From the NCBI RefSeq assembly GCF_000279535.1, contig NZ_ALCH01000004.1, forward strand, positions 379,501 through 443,500: a stretch of DNA of 64,000 nt, read 5' to 3'. This stretch comes from Streptococcus infantis SPAR10. Lineage in GTDB: Bacteria; Bacillota; Bacilli; Lactobacillales; Streptococcaceae. The position numbers and the translations under genes were made by a program. The notes below the pieces were generated by a model. The model saw only the letters and a list, made by a program, of their open reading frames with translations. It ran no database searches and was not told the origin of the DNA. Shown one piece after another: positions 18,001 to 27,065 of this stretch (position 1 is the first letter of the stretch; every line of letters begins with the position of its first letter).

Positions 18001-19575
18001 GTGAAATTTAATGAATTTAACTTATCTGCCGACCTTTTAGCAGAAGTTGAAAAAGCAGGATTTGTAGAAGCAAGTCCTATCCAAGAGCAAACCATTCCTT
18101 TGGCTCTTGAAGGAAAAGATGTTATCGGTCAAGCACAGACTGGTACAGGGAAAACAGCAGCCTTTGGCTTGCCAACCCTTGAAAAAATTCGAACAGAAGA
18201 AGCAACTATCCAAGCTTTGGTGATTGCGCCAACTCGTGAACTGGCAGTTCAAAGCCAAGAAGAGCTTTTCCGCTTTGGTAGAAGCAAGGGTGTAAAAGTT
18301 CGTTCAGTCTATGGTGGTTCAAGCATTGAAAAACAAATCAAGGCTCTTAAATCAGGTGCTCATATCGTAGTAGGAACACCAGGGCGTCTTTTGGACTTGA
18401 TTAAACGCAAGGCTTTGAAATTACATGATATTGAAACCTTGATTTTAGATGAAGCAGATGAAATGCTGAACATGGGATTCCTTGAAGATATCGAAGCAAT
18501 CATCTCTCGTGTACCAGAAAATCGTCAAACCTTGCTCTTTTCAGCGACTATGCCAGATGCTATCAAACGTATTGGTGTTCAGTTCATGAAAGAACCTGAG
18601 CATGTGAAGATTGCTGCTAAAGAATTAACAACAGAATTAGTAGACCAGTACTATATCCGTGTTAAAGAACAAGAAAAATTCGATACCATGACTCGTCTTA
18701 TGGATGTTGATCAACCTGAGTTATCAATCGTTTTTGGTCGTACCAAACGTCGTGTAGACGAGTTAACTCGTGGGCTTAAAATTCGTGGTTTCCGTGCAGA
18801 AGGTATTCATGGAGATTTGGATCAAAACAAACGTCTTCGTGTCCTTCGTGATTTTAAAAATGGCAATCTTGATGTCCTCGTTGCAACAGACGTGGCTGCT
18901 CGTGGTTTGGATATTTCAGGTGTGACTCATGTCTACAACTACGATATCCCACAAGACCCTGAGAGTTATGTTCACCGTATTGGTCGTACAGGACGTGCAG
19001 GTAAGTCAGGTCAGTCTATTACCTTCGTTTCACCAAATGAAATGGGTTATCTACAAATCATTGAGAACTTAACTAAGAAACGCATGAAAGGTCTTAAACC
19101 TGCAAGTGCAGAAGAAGCCTTCCAAGCTAAGAAGCAAGTAGCTCTTAAGAAAATTGAACGTGATTTTGCGAATGAGGAGATTCGTAGCAACTTTGAGAAG
19201 TTTGGCAAGGATGCTCGTCAATTGGCCTCAGAATTCAGCCCAGAAGAATTGGCCATGTATATCCTCAGCTTAACAGTTCAAGACCCAGATAGTCTTCCTG
19301 AGGTTGAGATTGCACGTGAAAAACCCTTACCATTTAAACCATCTGGTGGTGGCTTCGGTGGCAAAGGCAAGGGTGGTCGAGGAGGCCGTCGTGGAGATGA
19401 CCGTCGAGACCGTGATCGCCGTGGCAATGGACGTCGTGATGACTATCGTAAAGGTGGACGTTCAAAGGATCGCTTTGATAAAGAAAAGCGTTACCGCAAG
19501 GATACTAAAAAACCACGCAATACTTCAAGCGAGAAGAAAACAGGCTTTGTTATTCGTAACAAAGGAGATAAATAA
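18001..19575 (+). CDS. cshA: DEAD-box ATP-dependent RNA helicase CshA
   Basis: RNA helicase used in ribosome assembly and RNA turnover, especially in the cold. 524 aa. Q motif near the N terminus (ASPIQEQTIPLALEGKD), AQTGTGKT (45-52), PTRELAVQ, DEADEMLNMGF (150 onwards), SAT, and HRIGRTGRAGKSG. The C-terminal 75 residues form a Gly/Arg/Asp-rich disordered tail (repeats such as GGRGGRRGDDRRDRD) typical of CshA-type enzymes that bind RNA and degradosome partners. GTG start after an AGAAAGAAG site. Monocistronic with a long leader and a strong terminator. Confidence 0.93.
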   Translation: MKFNEFNLSADLLAEVEKAGFVEASPIQEQTIPLALEGKDVIGQAQTGTGKTAAFGLPTLEKIRTEEATIQALVIAPTRELAVQSQEELFRFGRSKGVKVRSVYGGSSIEKQIKALKSGAHIVVGTPGRLLDLIKRKALKLHDIETLILDEADEMLNMGFLEDIEAIISRVPENRQTLLFSATMPDAIKRIGVQFMKEPEHVKIAAKELTTELVDQYYIRVKEQEKFDTMTRLMDVDQPELSIVFGRTKRRVDELTRGLKIRGFRAEGIHGDLDQNKRLRVLRDFKNGNLDVLVATDVAARGLDISGVTHVYNYDIPQDPESYVHRIGRTGRAGKSGQSITFVSPNEMGYLQIIENLTKKRMKGLKPASAEEAFQAKKQVALKKIERDFANEEIRSNFEKFGKDARQLASEFSPEELAMYILSLTVQDPDSLPEVEIAREKPLPFKPSGGGFGGKGKGGRGGRRGDDRRDRDRRGNGRRDDYRKGGRSKDRFDKEKRYRKDTKKPRNTSSEKKTGFVIRNKGDK

Positions 19576-19578
19576 CAA

Positions 19579-19612
19579 AAAAAGCGGTTCACTGAGGTGG
19601 ATCGCTTTTATA
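19579..19612 (+). terminator. Terminator after cshA
   Basis: AAAAGCGGTTCAC, loop TGAG, GTGGATCGCTTTT, with two G-U pairs and T-rich flank. Confidence 0.75.
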
Positions 19613-19777
19613 TATAAGGAGACCGAGAGTCATATGAAAAAGTAATACGAGAAGTTTGTATTTATATATTTGTTATCTTGTAATATTATTCTATCAAAAA
19701 ATCAGGAAGCTGTCAATAAGAAAATTATAAAAAATAGGAAAAATTTTCGAATACACTTGAATTGCAATTCAATAAAC

Positions 19778-19792
19778 AATTTTCAGATAATT
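19778..19792 (+). promoter_or_regulatory. CodY box in front of codY
   Basis: A 15-mer with one mismatch to AATTTTCWGAAAATT lies immediately upstream of the codY -35, as expected for autoregulation. The rest of the 270-nt intergenic region (19576-19848) is AT-rich; besides this box, the promoter and the cshA terminator I see only a short ATTGAATTGCAATTCAA-like dyad near 19757-19771. Confidence 0.7.
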
Positions 19793-19793
19793 G

Positions 19794-19822
19794 TTGAAAA
19801 AGTCAGAATTTTATGATATAAT
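19794..19822 (+). promoter_or_regulatory. Promoter of codY-pncA
   Basis: TTGAAA at 19794-19799, 17-bp spacer, TATAAT at 19817-19822, preceded by TG (extended -10). Confidence 0.8.
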
Positions 19823-19848
19823 GAAAGCGATTATATGCGAGGTAAAAA

Positions 19849-20637
19849 ATGGCACATTTATTAGAAAAAACAAGAAAAATCACATCAATGTTAAAACGTT
19901 CGGAGGAGCAATTACAAGATGAGCTTCCTTATAATGCCATTACACGTCAATTAGCAGATATTATTGACTGTAACGCTTGTATTGTGAATAGCAAGGGTCG
20001 TTTGTTGGGCTACTTTATGCGCTACAAAACTAATAATGACCGAGTAGAGCAATTCTTCCAATCAAAGACTTTCCCAGAAGATTATGTGCAAGGTGCGAAC
20101 ATGATCTACGATACGGAGGCCAATCTTCCAGTAGAGCATGATTTGACAATTTTCCCAACTGAGAGTCGTTCTGATTTCCCAGATGGTTTGACAACGATTG
20201 CTCCAATCCATGTCTCTGGTATTCGCTTGGGTTCATTGATTATTTGGCGCAATGATAAAAAGTTTGAAGAAGATGATTTGATTCTGGTTGAGATTGCCAG
20301 TACAGTAGTAGGAATTCAACTCTTGAACTTCCAACGTGAGGAAGATGAGAAAAATATTCGTCGTCGTACGGCTGTAACTATGGCGGTTAATACCCTTTCT
20401 TACTCTGAACTTAGAGCAGTATCGGCTATTCTAGCTGAATTAAATGGTAATGAAGGTCAATTAACAGCTTCAGTCATTGCAGACCGTATCGGTATCACTC
20501 GTTCTGTAATTGTTAATGCCCTTCGTAAACTCGAATCTGCAGGGATTATTGAGAGTCGTTCTCTTGGTATGAAAGGAACTTATCTCAAAGTTCTCATTCC
20601 AGATATTTTTGAAGAAGTGAAAAAGAGGGACTATTAA
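19849..20637 (+). CDS. codY: GTP- and branched-chain-amino-acid-sensing global regulator CodY
   Basis: DNA-binding repressor of nutrient-acquisition genes, active when isoleucine/valine (and in some species GTP) are abundant. 262 aa: N-terminal GAF domain (to about 155) and C-terminal winged helix (about 200-255, [26 protein letters not shown]). The protein opens [15 protein letters not shown] as in other CodY proteins. Its stop overlaps the start of pncA (TAATG), so amino-acid sensing and nicotinamide salvage share a transcript. A CodY box at its own promoter suggests autoregulation. Confidence 0.97.
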   Translation: MAHLLEKTRKITSMLKRSEEQLQDELPYNAITRQLADIIDCNACIVNSKGRLLGYFMRYKTNNDRVEQFFQSKTFPEDYVQGANMIYDTEANLPVEHDLTIFPTESRSDFPDGLTTIAPIHVSGIRLGSLIIWRNDKKFEEDDLILVEIASTVVGIQLLNFQREEDEKNIRRRTAVTMAVNTLSYSELRAVSAILAELNGNEGQLTASVIADRIGITRSVIVNALRKLESAGIIESRSLGMKGTYLKVLIPDIFEEVKKRDY

Positions 20638-21212
20638 TGGCTAAGGCTTTAATTTCTATTGACTATACAGAAGATTTTGTAGCGGATCATGGGAAACTGA
20701 CTGCGGGCGCTCCAGCTCAAGCAATATCTGATAATATCTATCATGTGACCCAAAAGGCTTTTGAACGTGGAGATTATATCTTTTTTACCATCGATGCTCA
20801 TGAGGAAAATGATGTCTTTCATCCTGAAAGTAAACTATTCCCTCCACATAATATTATTGGGACTAGTGGACGCAATCTGTATGGCAAACTAGCTGAGTTC
20901 TATCAGGAATATGCTGATGATAGTCGTGTTTTCTGGATGGACAAACGTCACTATTCTGCTTTTTCTGGAACAGATTTGGATATCCGTCTCAGAGAGCGTA
21001 GGGTAGATACAGTCATTTTGACAGGAGTTCTTACAGATATCTGTGTCTTGCATACGGCGATTGATGCCTATAATCTTGGTTACCAGATAGAAGTTGTGAA
21101 ACCAGCAGTAGCATCCATTTGGCCTGAGAATCATGCCTTTGCACTTGGACATTTCAAGAATACACTTGGTGCGAAATTGGTTGATGAAAATTTGCTTGAA
21201 ATTACAGAATAA
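20637..21212 (+). CDS. pncA: Nicotinamidase / isochorismatase-family hydrolase
   Basis: Predicted to deamidate nicotinamide to nicotinate, feeding pncB (at 10 kb). 191 aa. Isochorismatase fold with catalytic Asp in SIDYTEDFVAD, a metal-site-like DAHEENDVFHPES, a lysine in WMDKRHYSAFSGTDL and the nucleophile Cys in LTGVLTDICVLHTA. These are the expected nicotinamidase positions. Co-translated with codY through a TAATG overlap. Confidence 0.9.
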   Translation: MAKALISIDYTEDFVADHGKLTAGAPAQAISDNIYHVTQKAFERGDYIFFTIDAHEENDVFHPESKLFPPHNIIGTSGRNLYGKLAEFYQEYADDSRVFWMDKRHYSAFSGTDLDIRLRERRVDTVILTGVLTDICVLHTAIDAYNLGYQIEVVKPAVASIWPENHAFALGHFKNTLGAKLVDENLLEITE

Positions 21213-21245
21213 TACATTTCAAGATGAAAAAATCTGAAAAAAGTC

Positions 21246-21274
21246 TTGACAATTTTTTTCAAAGTTGATATACT
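21246..21274 (+). promoter_or_regulatory. Promoter of tRNA-Leu
   Basis: TTGACA at 21246-21251, 17-bp spacer, TATACT at 21269-21274, ending 15 nt before the tRNA. Confidence 0.85.
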
Positions 21275-21289
21275 AGTAAAGTAATCGAC

Positions 21290-21375
21290 GCGGGGATGGC
21301 GGAATTGGCAGACGCGCAGGACTAAGGATCCTGTGACCGCTTTAGGTCGTGAGGGTTCAAGTCCCTCTCTCCGCA
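21290..21375 (+). tRNA. tRNA-Leu(AAG)
   Basis: Complete class II cloverleaf of 86 nt: acceptor stem GCGGGGA / TCTCCGC (one G-U), D arm with GGCAGACG, anticodon stem CAGGA/TCCTG with loop CTAAGGA (anticodon AAG at 21324-21326), a long variable arm and T arm GAGGG-TTCAAGT-CCCTC. Discriminator A; CCA is not encoded. A34 would need TadA-type deamination to inosine to read CUU/CUC(/CUA). Confidence 0.96.
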
Positions 21376-21383
21376 TAGGAAAA

Positions 21384-21412
21384 TAGTTAGCTTTGGCTAG
21401 CTTTTTATTTTT
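21384..21412 (+). terminator. Terminator after tRNA-Leu
   Basis: AGTTAGC, loop TTTG, GCTAGCT, then T run. A second, perfect 14-bp hairpin follows at 21417-21448 and acts as a backup. Confidence 0.75.
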
Positions 21413-21416
21413 CATC

Positions 21417-21448
21417 AAAAAGAGCAAAAATATTTTTGCTCTTTTTTT
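21417..21448 (+). terminator. Second, perfect hairpin terminator upstream of vex1
   Basis: AAAAAGAGCAAAAA and TTTTTGCTCTTTTT around a two-nt loop, symmetrical and therefore bidirectional. Confidence 0.75.
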
Positions 21449-21510
21449 GGTATTTCATAAACATTTCATATTTGAATATTATAATGGTTTTACAAATATG
21501 GAGGTGCTAT

Positions 21511-22788
21511 ATGAATCCCACTCAAAGAGCTTGGGCTTACGTCAGCAGAAAACGACTGAGAAGTCTCATATTATTCTTGATTTTATTTGTATTATTGGCT
21601 GGAATATCGGCTTGTTTGACGCTCATGAAGTCTAACAAAACAGTAGAAAATAATCTCTATCGCTCATTGAATACATCTTTTTCTATTAAAAGAATAGAAG
21701 CAGATCAGACTTTTCAACTGTCTCAACTAGATGACCTTAAAAAGATAAAGGGGCTTGAGAAGATTTCACCTGAGCTAGAAACAATAGCCAAGTTAACTGA
21801 CAAAGAAGTCGTTACTGGAGAACAAAGTATCCAAAGGGATGATTTGACAGAAGCTGAAAAAAATCTCATCACTTTAATTGCATTAGAAGATTCTTCCAAG
21901 GATGTTTCTTTTACAAGTTCCGCCTTTACCCTTAAAGAAGGAAGACATCTACAAAAAGGAGATAACCAGAAAATATTAGTCCACGAGGAATTGGCTAAGA
22001 AGAATAACCTAAAACTTGGGGATAAGATTAACTTAAATTCTGGACCAGTAGAAGATAGTAGTGGACAAAATCAAGACTATGAAATCGTAGGTATTTTCTC
22101 AGGTAAGAAGCAAGAGAAATTCACTGGTCTTAGCTCAGATTTTAGTGAAAACACGGTCTATACAGACTTCGAAAGTAGCCAAACTCTTCTTGGAAATAAG
22201 GAAGCTCAAGTTACTGCCGCTCGTTTCTATCTAGAAAATCCAAAAGATATGGATAGTATCATTCAAGAGGTTGAAAAGTTATCTCTTGAAAATCAAGGGT
22301 TCCAAGTGGAAAAGGAAAATAAGGCCTTTGAACAAATCAAGGATTCCGTTTCGACCTTCCAAACCTTCCTACAGATTTTCCTCTATGGTATTATGATTGC
22401 TGGTGTAGGAGCCCTGATCTTGGTCTTGTCACTTTGGTTACGAGAGCGAGTTTACGAGGTTGGTATTTTATTGGCACTAGGTAAAGGGAAAATAGCAATC
22501 TTTAGCCAATTCTGCCTGGAAGTCATCCTAGTTTCATTGGCATCTATTCTGCCTGCATTTGTGGCTGGGAATGCCATTACTTCCTATCTCTTGAAGACTG
22601 TTCTAGCAAGTGGCGACCAAGCTGCATTACAAGATACTCTAGCAAAAACAACGAATCTTTCAACAAGTCTTCTATCATTTGGAGAATCTTATATCTTCCT
22701 ACTTATAATCAGCTGCTTGTCAGTTGCACTTTGTTTCCTATTTTTATTTAGAAAATCACCGAAAGAAATTTTATCATCCATCAGTTAA
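21511..22788 (+). CDS. vex1: ABC transporter permease Vex1 (FtsX/MacB type)
   Basis: Permease of the Vex exporter, first described in pneumococci next to the VncRS two-component system. 425 aa starting at ATG 21511 (GGAGGTG five nt upstream); an in-frame start at 21436 overlaps a terminator and is rejected. One N-terminal span (about 19-42), a large extracytoplasmic domain, and three C-terminal spans, with LWLRERVYEVGILLALGKGK typical of FtsX-like permeases. Order vex1-vex2-vex3-vncR-vncS-fba matches the pneumococcal locus. Natural substrate unknown. Confidence 0.9.
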   Translation: MNPTQRAWAYVSRKRLRSLILFLILFVLLAGISACLTLMKSNKTVENNLYRSLNTSFSIKRIEADQTFQLSQLDDLKKIKGLEKISPELETIAKLTDKEVVTGEQSIQRDDLTEAEKNLITLIALEDSSKDVSFTSSAFTLKEGRHLQKGDNQKILVHEELAKKNNLKLGDKINLNSGPVEDSSGQNQDYEIVGIFSGKKQEKFTGLSSDFSENTVYTDFESSQTLLGNKEAQVTAARFYLENPKDMDSIIQEVEKLSLENQGFQVEKENKAFEQIKDSVSTFQTFLQIFLYGIMIAGVGALILVLSLWLRERVYEVGILLALGKGKIAIFSQFCLEVILVSLASILPAFVAGNAITSYLLKTVLASGDQAALQDTLAKTTNLSTSLLSFGESYIFLLIISCLSVALCFLFLFRKSPKEILSSIS

Positions 22789-22801
22789 TAAAGGAGAAAT
22801 C

Positions 22802-23449
22802 ATGACTTTACTACAATTACAAGATCTTACTTATCGTTATAAAAACACTGCAGAAGCAGTATTATATAAAATCAATTACGATTTTGAACCTGGTAAGTTT
22901 TATAGTATTATCGGAGAATCAGGAGCTGGGAAGTCAACACTCTTATCTCTATTAGCAGGACTTGATAGCCCAGTCGAAGGAGCTATCTTATTCGAAGGCA
23001 AGGATATTCGTGAACAAGGTTATTCTTATCATCGCATGCACCACATCTCGCTAGTTTTCCAAAACTATAACTTGATTGATTATCTTTCTCCATTGGAAAA
23101 TATCCGCTTGGTTAATAAAAAAGCTAGCAAGGATACCCTTCTTGAACTTGGTTTAGATGAAAGTCAAATCAAGAGGAATGTTCTCCAATTATCAGGAGGG
23201 CAGCAACAACGTGTTGCCATTGCTCGTAGCCTTGTATCGGAAGCACCAGTGATTTTAGCAGATGAACCAACAGGAAACTTGGATCCTAAGACTGCTGGGG
23301 ATATCATCGATTTGCTCAAATCTCTCGCTGAGAAAACAGGCAAGTGTGTGATCGTTGTGACCCACAGCAAGGAAGTAGCACAGGCGTCAGATATTACACT
23401 TGAATTGAAGGATAAGAAACTGACTGAAACAAGAAAAAATAGTAACTAA
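22802..23449 (+). CDS. vex2: ABC transporter ATP-binding protein Vex2
   Basis: Cytoplasmic ATPase of the Vex transporter. 215 aa with Walker [11 protein letters not shown]-loop FQNYNL, signature LSGGQQQR, Walker [13 protein letters not shown] and a switch His in VVTHSKEV: a complete MacB/LolD-type domain. ATG at 22802 follows AAAGGAGAA; the longer frame upstream overlaps vex1 and is not used. Lies between the two permease genes. Confidence 0.93.
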   Translation: MTLLQLQDLTYRYKNTAEAVLYKINYDFEPGKFYSIIGESGAGKSTLLSLLAGLDSPVEGAILFEGKDIREQGYSYHRMHHISLVFQNYNLIDYLSPLENIRLVNKKASKDTLLELGLDESQIKRNVLQLSGGQQQRVAIARSLVSEAPVILADEPTGNLDPKTAGDIIDLLKSLAEKTGKCVIVVTHSKEVAQASDITLELKDKKLTETRKNSN

Positions 23450-23496
23450 AACATTTAAACATATTAAAAACTGAAGTAAATCTAGAAAGGAATCTT

Positions 23497-24876
23497 ATGT
23501 TACACAACGCATTTGCCTATGTCACAAGAAAATTTTTTAAGTCGCTTGTGATCTTTCTTATCATTCTCTTGATGGCTAGTTTGAGTTTGGTCGGCTTGTC
23601 TATCAAGGGAGCGACAGCCAAGGCTTCTCAAGAAACCTTTAAAAATATCACCAATAGTTTCTCCATGCAAATCAACCGCAGGGTCAATCAAGGAACTCCA
23701 CGTGGTGCGGGGAATATCAAGGGTGAAGATATCAAAAAAATTACTGAGAATAAGGCCATTGAATCCTACATCAAACGGATTAATGCTATCGGTGATTTGA
23801 CAGGCTATGAACTGATTGAAACGCCTGAAACCAAGAAAAATCTAACTGCAGATCGAGCTCAACGTTTTGGAAGTAGCTTGATGATAACAGGGGTTAATGA
23901 CTCTTCTAAAGAAGACAAGTTTGTGTCAGGCTCTTACAAACTAGTCGAAGGTGAGCATTTAACAAAAGATGACAAATACCAGATTCTCATGCACAAAGAC
24001 TTGGCTGCTAAACATGGCTGGAAAGTTGGCGACAAGGTCAAACTGAACTCCAATATCTACGATGCAGATAATGAAAAAGGAGCCAAGGAAACAGTAGAAG
24101 TAACGATCAAAGGACTTTTTGATGGGCACAACAAATCTGCTGTAACCTATTCACAAGAACTCTATGAGAATACAGCTATCACAGATATTCACACAGCAGC
24201 CCAACTCTATGGTTATACAGAAGATACAGCTATTTATGGAGATGCTACCTTCTTTGTGGCTGGAGATAAGAACCTAGATACTGTCATGCAAGAATTAGGG
24301 TCTATCAACGGCATCAACTGGAAGATGTATAGCTTGATTAAGAGTTCATCTAACTATCCTGCCCTCGAACAATCTATCTCAGGCATGTACAAGATGGCTA
24401 ATCTTCTCTTCTGGGGTAGCTTGAGCTTCTCAGTTCTTCTACTCGCTCTCTTACTCACCCTATGGATTAACGCTCGTCGTAAAGAGGTTGGAATTCTCCT
24501 TTCAATTGGTCTAAAACAAGCAAGTATTCTAGGACAATTTATCACAGAAGCAGTTATGATTGCAATTCCAGCACTAATTTCAGCTTACTTCTTGGCTAAC
24601 TATACTGCTCGTGCCATTGGAAATACAGTTCTTGCAAATGTCACATCAGATGTGGCTAAGCAAGCTAGTAAGGCAGCCCAGGCCTCTAATCTTGGTGGTG
24701 GTGCAGAAGTTGATGGCTTTAGCAAGACTCTTTCAAGTTTGGATATTTCCATTCAACCTTCTGACTTTGCTATCATCTTTGTACTTGGCTTGGTTCTAGT
24801 AGTACTAGTTATGGCACTTGCTTCAAGTAATCTCCTCTTTAAACAACCAAAAGAACTTTTGATAGATAGTGAATAA
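23497..24876 (+). CDS. vex3: ABC transporter permease Vex3 (FtsX/MacB type)
   Basis: Second permease of the Vex system, 459 aa, with the same topology as Vex1: one N-terminal span (about 15-37), a long extracytoplasmic domain, and C-terminal spans from about 305. LWINARRKEVGILLSIGLKQ is the FtsX-family hallmark. RBS AAAGGAA. Followed within 70 nt by vncR, with a hairpin between. The pneumococcal pep27 gene expected here is not present. Confidence 0.92.
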   Translation: MLHNAFAYVTRKFFKSLVIFLIILLMASLSLVGLSIKGATAKASQETFKNITNSFSMQINRRVNQGTPRGAGNIKGEDIKKITENKAIESYIKRINAIGDLTGYELIETPETKKNLTADRAQRFGSSLMITGVNDSSKEDKFVSGSYKLVEGEHLTKDDKYQILMHKDLAAKHGWKVGDKVKLNSNIYDADNEKGAKETVEVTIKGLFDGHNKSAVTYSQELYENTAITDIHTAAQLYGYTEDTAIYGDATFFVAGDKNLDTVMQELGSINGINWKMYSLIKSSSNYPALEQSISGMYKMANLLFWGSLSFSVLLLALLLTLWINARRKEVGILLSIGLKQASILGQFITEAVMIAIPALISAYFLANYTARAIGNTVLANVTSDVAKQASKAAQASNLGGGAEVDGFSKTLSSLDISIQPSDFAIIFVLGLVLVVLVMALASSNLLFKQPKELLIDSE

Positions 24877-24881
24877 AAAAC

Positions 24882-24924
24882 ATGCTACCTATTCTCATTC
24901 AAATGAGATATAATATAGGTAGCA
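24882..24924 (+). terminator. Hairpin between vex3 and vncR
   Basis: ATGCTACCTAT pairs with ATAGGTAGCAT (11 bp) around an inner TCTCATT/ATGAGA hairpin, followed by TTTTT. TATAAT at 24909-24914 lies inside the right part, so the vncR promoter may overlap the terminator; its -35 is poor. Confidence 0.65.
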
Positions 24925-24946
24925 TTTTTGATAGAAAAGGATTTAT

Positions 24947-25602
24947 ATGAAAATTCTAATTGTAGAAGATGAAGACATGATCCGTGAGGGAATTAGTGAT
25001 TATTTGACGGATTGTGGCTATGAAACCATTCAGGCAGCAGATGGCCTTGAGGCTTTAAAACAATTTTCCAATCACCAAGTTGCCTTGGTTCTCTTAGATA
25101 TTCAAATGCCGAAACTCAATGGTTTAGAGGTTTTGTCAGAAATCCGTAAAAGCAGTCAAGTTCCGGTCTTGATGTTGACAGCCTTTCAGGACGAAGAATA
25201 TAAGATGAGTGCCTTTGCTGCATTAGCAGATGGATATTTGGAAAAGCCTTTTCCCTATCTTTATTAAAGGTACGAGTGGATGCCATCTTTAAGCGTTATT
25301 ATGATACTGGTCGTATTTTTACCTATAGGGACACCCAGGTAGACTTTGACAGTTATAGCGCTAAAGTAGCAGGTCAAGAAGTTGCAGTGAATGCAAAAGA
25401 ACTAGAAATTTTAGACTATCTGGTTAAAAATGAAGGTCGAGCCTTAACACGGTCGCAGATTATCGATGCTGTATGGAAGATGACAGATGAGGTTCCTTTT
25501 GACAGAGTGATCGATGTCTATATCAAGGAACTACGGAAAAAATTGGATTTAGACTGTATTCTTACCGTGCGCAATGTTGGTTATAAATTGGAGAGAAAAT
25601 GA
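24947..25602 (+). pseudogene. vncR: Response regulator VncR, split by a -1 frameshift
   Basis: OmpR-type response regulator partner of VncS, interrupted by one missing T. The first frame (24947-25267, 106 aa) has an intact receiver domain: acidic pocket EDEDM, phosphoacceptor Asp51 in LLDIQMP, LTAF and Lys100 in EKPF, then a premature stop. The second frame (to 25602) holds an intact winged helix (AVNAKELEILDYLVKNEGRA ... VRNVGYKLE). Adding one T to the run at 25249-25252 restores KPFSLSLLKVRVDA and joins the frames. A GTG at 25276 with AAAGG upstream could restart the DNA-binding half, so two separate half-proteins cannot be excluded; nor can a sequencing error. Confidence 0.9.
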
Positions 25603-26918
25603 GACGTTCAGGTTTATTTAAAAAAATTTTTATCTATACCTTCTCGGTATTTTCTACCTTGGTCATTTGTTTGCATTTGGCCATCTATTTCCTCTTTCCT
25701 CCGACCTATCTCAGTCACCGTCAGGAGAGCATAGGGCAAAAGGCTACAGAAATTGCCCAGTCTCTCCAAGGCAAAGATAGTCAAGCTATTCAGGAAGTCC
25801 TTGAACTTTATTCTAAAAGCAGTGATATTAAGGGAGCTGTTAAGGGAGAGATGACTCAGGATAAGTTGGAAGTCAATGATAATCTTCCCATTGATAAACA
25901 ACGACAGACGGCCTCCTTAGTTATTGAGGAAAGAGAAGTTCAAACTAAGGATGGTCAGACGATGACCTTGCAGTTTTTAGCTTCTATGGATTTGCAGAAA
26001 GAAGCAGAAGACATCAGTCTTCAATTTCTACCTTATACTTTATTAGCGTCTTTCATCATTTCGCTCCTCATCGCCTTTATCTATGCTAGAACCATTGTTG
26101 CTCCTATTTTGGAAATCAAACGAGTGACTCGACGGATGATGGATTTGGATGCAGAAGTGAGGTTGCGCGTGGATTCTAAGGATGAAATTGGAGATCTTAA
26201 AGAACAAATCAACAGCCTTTATCAGCATCTCTTGACTGTGATTGCAGATTTGCATGAGAAAAACGAGGCCATTCTCCAGCTGGAAAAGATGAAGGTTGAG
26301 TTTTTACGAGGAGCTTCCCACGAACTGAAAACGCCTCTAGCTAGTCTAAAGATTCTTCTGGAGAATATGAAAGCCAATATTGGACGTTATAAAGATCGGG
26401 ACCATTATCTGGGAGTTTCTTTGGGGATTGTGGATGATTTGAGTCACCATGTCCAGCAAATCTTATCCCTTTCTTCAGTGCAAGAATTGCGAGATAAGAA
26501 AGAAGAAATCAACCTTTTTGAAATGACAGATTTTCTCTTAAAGGATTATGATTTATTAGCTAAAGAGAGGGAAATATCAGTTGTGAATCAACTGACTGAC
26601 CAACAAACTTATCTAAATCCTTCGGTACTCAAGCTGATTCTTTCCAATCTTATCAGTAATGCTGTGAAACACTCTGTTCAAGGTGGTTATTTAAAAATTG
26701 GGACAGAAGATGGCTGGGTTTTCATTGAGAACGCCTGTACACCTGAGGAGCAAGATAAGTTTGAACAATCCTTTACAGTATCTAGTCGACAAAGTAAGGG
26801 AGCTGGTTTGGGACTATTTGTAGTTAAAAGTTTATTGGAAAACGAAGAAATTGACTATCGATTTGAACGCTATGAAGACCACTTAGCCTTTTATATGAAC
26901 CTACCCAAAGACCTGTAA
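25599..26918 (+). CDS. vncS: Sensor histidine kinase VncS
   Basis: Membrane sensor kinase, 439 aa. Two spans (about 10-30 and 148-168) bracket an extracytoplasmic sensing domain of about 115 residues, followed by HAMP, a HisKA domain with His241 in SHELKTPLASLK, and an ATPase domain with NLISNAVKH (N box) and SKGAGLGLFVVKS (G2 box). Intact. ATG overlaps the vncR stop (ATGA). Its response regulator gene is frameshifted, so signal output is uncertain. Links once claimed to vancomycin tolerance remain disputed. Confidence 0.92.
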   Translation: MRRSGLFKKIFIYTFSVFSTLVICLHLAIYFLFPPTYLSHRQESIGQKATEIAQSLQGKDSQAIQEVLELYSKSSDIKGAVKGEMTQDKLEVNDNLPIDKQRQTASLVIEEREVQTKDGQTMTLQFLASMDLQKEAEDISLQFLPYTLLASFIISLLIAFIYARTIVAPILEIKRVTRRMMDLDAEVRLRVDSKDEIGDLKEQINSLYQHLLTVIADLHEKNEAILQLEKMKVEFLRGASHELKTPLASLKILLENMKANIGRYKDRDHYLGVSLGIVDDLSHHVQQILSLSSVQELRDKKEEINLFEMTDFLLKDYDLLAKEREISVVNQLTDQQTYLNPSVLKLILSNLISNAVKHSVQGGYLKIGTEDGWVFIENACTPEEQDKFEQSFTVSSRQSKGAGLGLFVVKSLLENEEIDYRFERYEDHLAFYMNLPKDL

Positions 26919-27006
26919 GATTAGGACTTTGAGGAGAGTTCCATATTTTTAGATAGAAGAAATTCAATCTAAACTACAGGAAAAACTAGATTTTTTTGTC
27001 AAAAAG

Positions 27007-27015
27007 TGATAAAAT
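27007..27015 (+). promoter_or_regulatory. Extended -10 promoter of fba
   Basis: TGATAAAAT with hexamer 27010-27015; a TTGTCA at 26996-27001 is too close to be its -35. Confidence 0.5.
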
Positions 27016-27065
27016 GAACAATGTAAATGGGATATCCCATAAAAATATACAGGAGGCCTGATAAA

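Noticed and set aside
24882..24950. 22-codon ORF between vex3 and vncR, overlapping the vncR start by ATGA, as a possible pep27 equivalent
   Set aside because: It coincides with a hairpin terminator, has no ribosome site and does not resemble Pep27 as I recall it.
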